Source: JABWCE01 sp964355045 (lineage in GTDB: Bacteria > Bacteroidota > Bacteroidia > NS11-12g > UBA9320). From it: a stretch of DNA of 11,955 bases. The stretch spans positions 1 to 11,955 of the forward strand of contig CAYHCM010000104.1 in assembly GCA_964355045.1 (NCBI GenBank), read 5' to 3'. The notes beneath the pieces are model-generated. The model was not told where the DNA came from, ran no database searches, and saw nothing but the letters and a program-made list of their open reading frames with translations. Shown in pieces: positions 8,310 through 11,955 of this stretch (position 1 is the first letter of the stretch; the number at the start of each line of letters is the position of its first letter). Both the position numbers and the translations under genes were made by a program.

Positions 8310-8557
8310 CTAATCAGGGCGATAGATTTTGAATTCAGCACTCAACCACATTCCAAACTCAAATGCAATCTCAGGATGAGCATAAGTTCCTCCATATCTT
8401 CCGGCTGTTGCTTTTAATCCGATGGAATTTGTTTTCTCCTGCCATTCTTTCACACTGATTTTGTAATTGTTCAAACCTGCCTGACTTTTAATTATGGCGA
8501 ATGCGCCATAATTAAAAGATGGATGTAAACACTTTCCCAAATGCCAAGGAATTCAAC
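8310..8557 (-). pseudogene. KilA-N domain gene fragment, C-terminal part of paralogue B, frameshifted
   Basis: A broken piece of a KilA-N DNA-binding-domain gene, a family known from phages and common as small genes in Bacteroidota. From 8557 the minus strand reads V-E-F-L-G-I-W-E-S-V-Y, typical of the middle of the domain. One base then appears lost at about 8524 (TACATCCA where TACAATCCA would give Y-N-P). The frame shifts and continues as P-S-F-N-Y-G-A-F-A-I-I-K-S, then A-G-L-N-N-Y, W-Q-E-K-T-N-S-I-G-L, G-R-Y-G-G-T-Y-A-H, I-A-F-E-F-G-M-W-L and F-K-I-Y, before the unrelated end R-P-D and a TAG at 8310. Family members usually run on after F-K-I-Y, so the 3' end is lost. The frame-shifted part alone could only start at a TTG at 8540, so a functional protein is doubtful. 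It overlaps a near-perfect palindrome at 8485-8518. Confidence 0.8.
8485..8518. repeat. 34-bp palindrome in KilA-N fragment B
   Basis: Sixteen of seventeen opposed positions pair: 15-bp arms (CTTTTAATTATGGCG / CGCCATAATTAAAAG) around AATG, with one mismatch two bases from the axis. On the coding strand it spans F-N-Y-G-A-F-A-I-I-K. The axis lies between the Ala and Phe codons, the register used by the palindrome in fragment A. Confidence 0.95.
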
Positions 8558-8837
8558 TTGCGAAGCCGATCCACTGACCTGCGGACATAATAAATCTGTT
8601 AACTCCTGCTTCCTTTTCAATTACCCCGAATTCGGGGTAATTGAAATCAGCGTTATTGATTGACTCCCAAATAGAAAGGTATTCCAGCGTGTTTTTTGTA
8701 GTTATCCATTTTCCGATAAGTCCACTCCCTTCATTGAAATTACTTGTCATATTAGTTAAGCAGATAAATTCCGTTTCGCCTTGGCTGATGATAGTAATTT
8801 CAATTCCCTTTACATTAATGGTTTTATTTTTTACCAT
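8553..8837 (-). pseudogene. KilA-N domain gene fragment, N-terminal part of paralogue A
   Basis: A 94-codon frame beginning M-V-K-N-K-T-I-N-V-K-G at an ATG (8835-8837) with AGGA 7-8 bases before it. This start, the following I-T-I-I-S-Q strand, L-T-N-M, G-K-W-I-T-T-K-N-T-L-E-Y-L-S-I-W-E and A-G-V-N-R-F-I-M-S-A-G-Q-W-I fit the first half of a KilA-N domain. After W-I the family normally continues E-x-T-N-A-I-G. Here it reads G-F-A-S and stops at a TGA (8553-8555), because the DNA switches to the middle of another KilA-N gene. It is probably a truncated, non-functional DNA-binding protein, though a short product cannot be excluded. The stop of the signal-peptide remnant at 8824 lies inside this frame, so the two frames overlap by 14 bp. 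Contains the perfect palindrome at 8615-8646. Confidence 0.8.
8615..8646. repeat. 32-bp perfect palindrome in KilA-N fragment A
   Basis: All sixteen opposed positions pair, with no spacer: the left arm is TTTCAATTACCCCGAA and the axis sits in GAA|TTC, which also makes an EcoRI-type hexamer. On the coding strand it spans F-N-Y-P-E-F-G-V-I-E and the axis is between the Glu and Phe codons. A perfect 16-bp arm is far beyond chance in 12 kb. Confidence 0.97.
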
Positions 8838-8991
8838 ATAAAATCCTGATTATTTTAAGTGATTCAATTCCAATTTTTACTGCCACTGCCATACCTGCTG
8901 TGAAGGGTAAAGATGAAACACTGGCGCAGGTTTGAGCCTTTGCTTGAAAAAGTGTAAATGTTAGAAATAAGACTAAATGGAATCTGAACAT
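8824..8991 (-). pseudogene. 5' remnant of a second PKD/type B-sorted gene (55-codon frame)
   Basis: From the ATG at 8989-8991 the minus strand reads M-F-R-F-H-L-V-L-F-L-T-F-T-L-F-Q-A-K-A-Q-T-C-A-S-V-S-S. It matches the first 27 residues of the PKD protein, including the signal peptide and the Q-T-C-A after the cleavage site. Similarity ends at about 8912. The frame then runs through unrelated sequence to a TAA at 8824. The body of the gene is missing and KilA-N sequence lies in its place. It still has a start codon, signal peptide and upstream box, so a short secreted peptide could be made, but a decayed paralogue is the simpler reading. Confidence 0.8.
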
Positions 8992-9070
8992 GGGTTTAAA
9001 TCCGTGTACAATAATAAAGTATTAAAATTAAGATTGGTGTTCAGGCAAAGGTAAAGTTTGGGGGTGAGGT
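8912..9070. repeat. 159-bp direct repeat, copy B
   Basis: Same orientation as copy A at 8135-8293. It contains the start, signal-peptide codons and promoter region of the lost paralogue. The two copies flank the KilA-N pieces. They are too diverged (22 of 159) to be a recent target-site duplication and are better explained by an old gene duplication. Confidence 0.9.
9009..9016 (-). promoter_or_regulatory. Conserved -7-like box upstream of the remnant gene
   Basis: TATTATTG on the minus strand, identical to the box of the PKD gene and at the same distance from its ATG. If active it would transcribe the remnant and then the KilA-N pieces. Confidence 0.35.
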
Positions 9071-9249
9071 TGGGTTTCTAATCCAGGGTAACACGATTCA
9101 CGGCTTTCGATACCAGGGCTTATGATTAGGGCTACCGGGACACCTTAAGACCCCATTCTTTTTCTTATAGATATCTTGGCTTAGGAGAAAACATGGATAA
9201 ATAGTTAAATTTTACTAGATTATGATAATCAAACATCAAAGTATTACTT
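9071..9249. other. Intergenic stretch with no recognised feature
   Basis: I read both strands and found no frame with gene-like content, no tRNA and no terminator. It probably holds the ancestral upstream region of the lost paralogue, since TAATCCAGGG near 9079 resembles TAATCAGGG near 8311. AGGGCT occurs twice, at about 9115 and 9128, without other structure. Confidence 0.4.
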
Positions 9250-9257
9250 TATTTTTG
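9250..9257 (+). promoter_or_regulatory. Bacteroidota -7 box for the beta-helix gene
   Basis: TATTTTTG is an exact TAnnTTTG match, 22 bp before the GTG start at 9280. No clear -33 element. It supports transcription starting just before this gene and helps fix the unusual start. Confidence 0.5.
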
Positions 9258-9279
9258 AACAAATTAATCGAAATATACC

Positions 9280-11712
9280 GTGAAGCAACTTTTGATTTTT
9301 CTAGCCGTAATTACCTTTAATAATACCATTAATGGTCAAACGAATATTGGAGGAACTTTAACTAAGGATACAAAACTCTCTCTCGCTGGTAGTCCATACA
9401 GCGTCAATAGTAATTTGGGAGTTCCTACTGGTATTACTCTTACCATTGAATCAGGCGTAATATTAAATTTTAACGGCTCGTCCCAATTGATTGTACAAGG
9501 TACTTTAACTGCCAAAGGCACTGCCAATAATTCTGTTACATTCAATGGAAAAGGAGGTTTGATGTTTCAAAAAACAAATTTGAGTTTAAGCAGCTTGGAA
9601 TTCATTAAGTTAAATAATTCTATAATTAACCTGAATGGAGGCACTGACACCTTAATAGGAAATTTAAATATCCCATATCTCGAAGCTACAAATTCTGAAT
9701 TTATAATTAATGGGTATAATAAAGGATTTGGAAATGTTAATTTGACAAATGCCAATTTGAACCAAACAAAATTTTCAGCTTCATTTAATCCATACGCTGT
9801 TGTCAATATTAATAATTCAAAAATTAATGGAGGCCAGTATATCTTTGCTAGATCTGCAATTTTAACAAATGACACAATCTCCAATGCGAGTTTAAACCAT
9901 AGTGGTTCTAATGAACTAAATTTAAGTAAATCAATTCTGGTTAATACAGTTGTTACAAATAATGCAAAATTCAATATGTACGATTGTGCCTTGTATAATT
10001 CATTTATCAATACAGCCAATTCATTAATTTCTATCGAAAACTGTATATTTAATTCAGATGTAAATAATAAAAATAATACAATAATTAGAGCTGGTAGAGG
10101 TATAATTCGATATTGCGAGTTCAATGGTTCAGGAGTAATTTTAGCCATTGAAAGTGGTGGAATTAATTATAGTAACACAGATAGTTTTATTGTTTCCCAT
10201 TCCAATTTTAATGGGTTTAATGAGTATTTTAAATTTAGTTATACCACTTACAATCCTAAGCCTGACAGGATAAAAATTAACAATTGTAATTTTATGGATA
10301 AACAAAACAGCTTTTATATTTATAATAAAATGAACTATACCATAAATGCTAAAAATAATTATTGGGGTACTACTTCTGATTCGATAATTGACACTCGTAT
10401 TGTGGATTATTGGGATGATATTTTAACCGGTATCGTTGAATACAAGCCAAAAAAGAATGAACGTATCAATAGTGAATCTTATATACAAATTGCCTCGGTT
10501 TACACAGATCCTGTTCATATACTTCCTAAGAATTTACTCAAAATAATTACAAATGTTTCAATTAGTGGATATGGAGAATTAATAAATCATAGTTACAGGA
10601 TAAAAAACGATACCATTTATATCGAATCTTGCTATGGCCGAACATTTGGATACAAACCAGCAACAGTAAAGGATACATTAGAAATTGGCAACTTAAAATC
10701 GGGCGATTATGTAATTTGTTTTAAAGCAAATATTTCATCTGAGAAAGTCAATTGTATCAGTATTAATTCAGACTTAAAAATATTTCCATTAAAGGTTAAT
10801 ACTCTCACTTTTGAGCCTCAATCTATACTTATAAAAAATAATGTAACTGGTCTTAATACTCAAATTATTTCACAGATATTGATAAATGGCAATGCTAAAT
10901 TATTAAGCAGTTCAAAGTTAATTATAAATGGTACTATTTTTATTACTAACTGTTATTATTCTGACGTAGAAAGTCCTCCTTTTTTAAAATCTGATACTAT
11001 AAACGTTGGGGTTTTAGATTTAGAAAAATATGTCGTTCAGGTAATCTCAAATTTATCGTCCGATGAAAATAACTGTACGATTATAAATAGTAAAACCCTC
11101 TATAAAGAATTTACCATTAGAAAGACCAGAATTGAAATTAATTCAATTACTGTAAATCCTAAATTACCAAAACCAAAAGAAGTTTTTAAGATTACTGCTG
11201 ATTTAACTATGATGTCATCAACCTATAATTTAAATCAGGTACAAGAATTAATAGGGGATACCCTGTTTTTAAAAACCTGTTATTTTGATGATGGAAGATT
11301 GACAGAAATTAATATCAATAATGAATATTCACTTTCAATTCAAAAAGGCGGAAAATATGTAATTAAATTAACAATTATTAATACTGAGAAATTGGATAAT
11401 TGTATAGCTGCGAAGATGCAAACCCGCTTTGCAGAATTAGAGATAAGCCCGGATGGTACTACTAAGATAAATGAAATAGGCAACCCCCATTCCGTTTATC
11501 CCAATCCATTTTCAAACTCTATTACTATCCAAAATCTTTTTGTAAATAAATTATCAATATATAATTCATTGGGTCAAAAATTGGAGGAAAAATTAGTCAA
11601 TAAACCAAACGAGACTATTGAATTGGGTTCTTTATCAAATGGTATCTTTTGGGTCTATTTGCAATTACGGGATGGAACCGTTATACGTGAAAAACTAATT
11701 AAATGCGATTAA
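9280..11712 (+). CDS. Secreted right-handed beta-helix protein with three Cys-pair repeats and type A T9SS sorting domain (810 aa)
   Basis: Function unknown; a surface or secreted protein. It starts with GTG, chosen because it begins a good signal peptide (residues 1-19, KQLLIFLAVITF to INGQ) and follows an exact -7 box; no nearby ATG gives one. Residues about 45-390 look like a parallel beta-helix: short Asn-rich turns, a leading G-x-x-L-x-V-Q-G-T-L-x-A-K-G strand pair, and the typical N-N-Y-W-G turn at 359-363. I see no clear catalytic set for a polysaccharide lyase. Three immunoglobulin-like repeats follow at about 402-506, 508-615 and 618-724. Each has a D/G-T-I/L-strand-C-Y motif and a second Cys exactly 41 residues later: C451/C492, C558/C599, C667/C708. 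Residues about 738-810 (VYPNPFSNSITI to IREKLIKCD) are a type A sorting domain. Confidence 0.9.
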   Translation: MKQLLIFLAVITFNNTINGQTNIGGTLTKDTKLSLAGSPYSVNSNLGVPTGITLTIESGVILNFNGSSQLIVQGTLTAKGTANNSVTFNGKGGLMFQKTNLSLSSLEFIKLNNSIINLNGGTDTLIGNLNIPYLEATNSEFIINGYNKGFGNVNLTNANLNQTKFSASFNPYAVVNINNSKINGGQYIFARSAILTNDTISNASLNHSGSNELNLSKSILVNTVVTNNAKFNMYDCALYNSFINTANSLISIENCIFNSDVNNKNNTIIRAGRGIIRYCEFNGSGVILAIESGGINYSNTDSFIVSHSNFNGFNEYFKFSYTTYNPKPDRIKINNCNFMDKQNSFYIYNKMNYTINAKNNYWGTTSDSIIDTRIVDYWDDILTGIVEYKPKKNERINSESYIQIASVYTDPVHILPKNLLKIITNVSISGYGELINHSYRIKNDTIYIESCYGRTFGYKPATVKDTLEIGNLKSGDYVICFKANISSEKVNCISINSDLKIFPLKVNTLTFEPQSILIKNNVTGLNTQIISQILINGNAKLLSSSKLIINGTIFITNCYYSDVESPPFLKSDTINVGVLDLEKYVVQVISNLSSDENNCTIINSKTLYKEFTIRKTRIEINSITVNPKLPKPKEVFKITADLTMMSSTYNLNQVQELIGDTLFLKTCYFDDGRLTEININNEYSLSIQKGGKYVIKLTIINTEKLDNCIAAKMQTRFAELEISPDGTTKINEIGNPHSVYPNPFSNSITIQNLFVNKLSIYNSLGQKLEEKLVNKPNETIELGSLSNGIFWVYLQLRDGTVIREKLIKCD

Positions 11713-11744
11713 TCAAAATGGCAATAGAATATTTTGTTGAATAA

Positions 11745-11760
11745 TTGACATAAATGTCAA
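11745..11760. terminator. Short inverted repeat between convergent genes, possible weak terminator
   Basis: TTGACAT-AA-ATGTCAA, 7-bp arms, placed between the stops of the beta-helix gene (11712) and the convergent gene (11776). Its location fits a shared terminator, but there is no run of T on either side and the stem is AT-rich, so the call is weak. Confidence 0.3.
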
Positions 11761-11773
11761 ATCTATATTAAAT

Positions 11774-11955
11774 TCAATCCTTCCCCCCAATCAGTGTTAT
11801 CGTGCCATGCACACTTTCCCGTTTGGCCTCACAACTGTATTTATAGGTAAAAATATAAAAATAAGTACCATCAGGATATGGGTCCGAAACTATGTTGGGT
11901 CGGCCACGCCAGTTGTTGCCATCATCTCCTTCGCCGTCAATATCGGTTTCAAAAA
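11774..11955 (-). CDS. C-terminal end of another type B T9SS-sorted protein, 5' part outside window
   Basis: The frame is open from the window edge to a TGA at 11774-11776, giving 60 residues. They read F-E-T-D-I-D-G-E-G-D-D-G-N-N-W-R-G-R, then D-P-Y-P-D-G-T-Y-F-Y-I-F-T-Y-K-Y-S-C-E, then H-G-T-I-T-L-I-G. This matches the last part of the type B sorting domain of the 1226-residue PKD protein (D-G-I-N-W-T-G-K, E-G-T-Y-F-Y-I-F-K-Y-K-F-K-C-E, H-G-T-V-T-L-I-R). It is therefore a T9SS cargo of the gliding-motility-associated type, probably a large PKD- or Ig-repeat paralogue; the rest cannot be seen. It ends in a short G-G-K-D extension after the usual end. Confidence 0.88.
   Translation of the reverse strand, partial: FETDIDGEGDDGNNWRGRPNIVSDPYPDGTYFYIFTYKYSCEAKRESVHGTITLIGGKD

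Noticed and set aside
8641..8841. 66-codon plus-strand frame antisense to KilA-N fragment A
   Set aside because: A mirror of the KilA-N frame; no promoter, no recognisable content, and it starts inside the palindrome region only because of the reading frame.
8310..9070. Insertion sequence or composite transposon bounded by the 159-bp repeats
   Set aside because: There is no transposase or integrase. The repeats are parts of genes with 14% divergence and show no terminal inverted repeats or target duplications.
1..11955. CRISPR array, prophage or toxin-antitoxin pair
   Set aside because: There are no regularly spaced repeats. KilA-N is a phage-associated domain, but no other phage gene is present, and no short paired frames resemble toxin-antitoxin genes.

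Overview
The window looks like chromosomal DNA of a member of the Bacteroidota. The support is: AT-rich coding DNA; type IX secretion (T9SS) sorting domains of both type A and type B at the C-termini of secreted proteins; PKD-repeat proteins ending in a gliding-motility-type domain; and -7 promoter boxes of the form TAnnTTTG very close to several start codons. I cannot name a genus.

Layout. 1-1871 (-) is most of pheT, the phenylalanyl-tRNA synthetase beta chain, cut off at its 3' end by the window edge. 2067-2642 (+) is an unrecognised membrane protein divergent from pheT. 2754-4493 (+) is a secreted M28-type zinc peptidase with a type A sorting tail. Convergent with it, 4534-8214 (-) is a 1226-residue secreted PKD-repeat protein with a type B sorting tail. 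8310-9070 is a scrambled region. It holds pieces of two KilA-N-domain genes joined head to tail, lying between two 159-bp direct copies (86% identical, ungapped) of the PKD gene's promoter and signal-peptide region. 9280-11712 (+) is a secreted beta-helix protein with three Cys-pair repeats and a type A tail. 11774-11955 (-) is the 3' end of another type B-sorted protein.

How the pieces fit. Apart from pheT and the membrane protein, the intact genes encode exported proteins expected to pass Sec and then T9SS, ending at the cell surface or in the medium. The complete gene at 4534, the 5' remnant at about 8912-9070 and the gene entering at 11774 look like members of one expanding family of type B cargo, two of them interrupted by other DNA.

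The most unusual signal is in the KilA-N pieces. Each carries a near-perfect palindrome of 32-34 bp inside the coding sequence, with its axis on the same codon boundary. The two palindromes differ in sequence, but four of the five differing pairs changed on both sides, so pairing is kept. This suggests that a DNA or RNA palindrome, not only the peptide, is maintained in this KilA-N family. The same module sits at the mosaic junction, so it may also be a recombination site.
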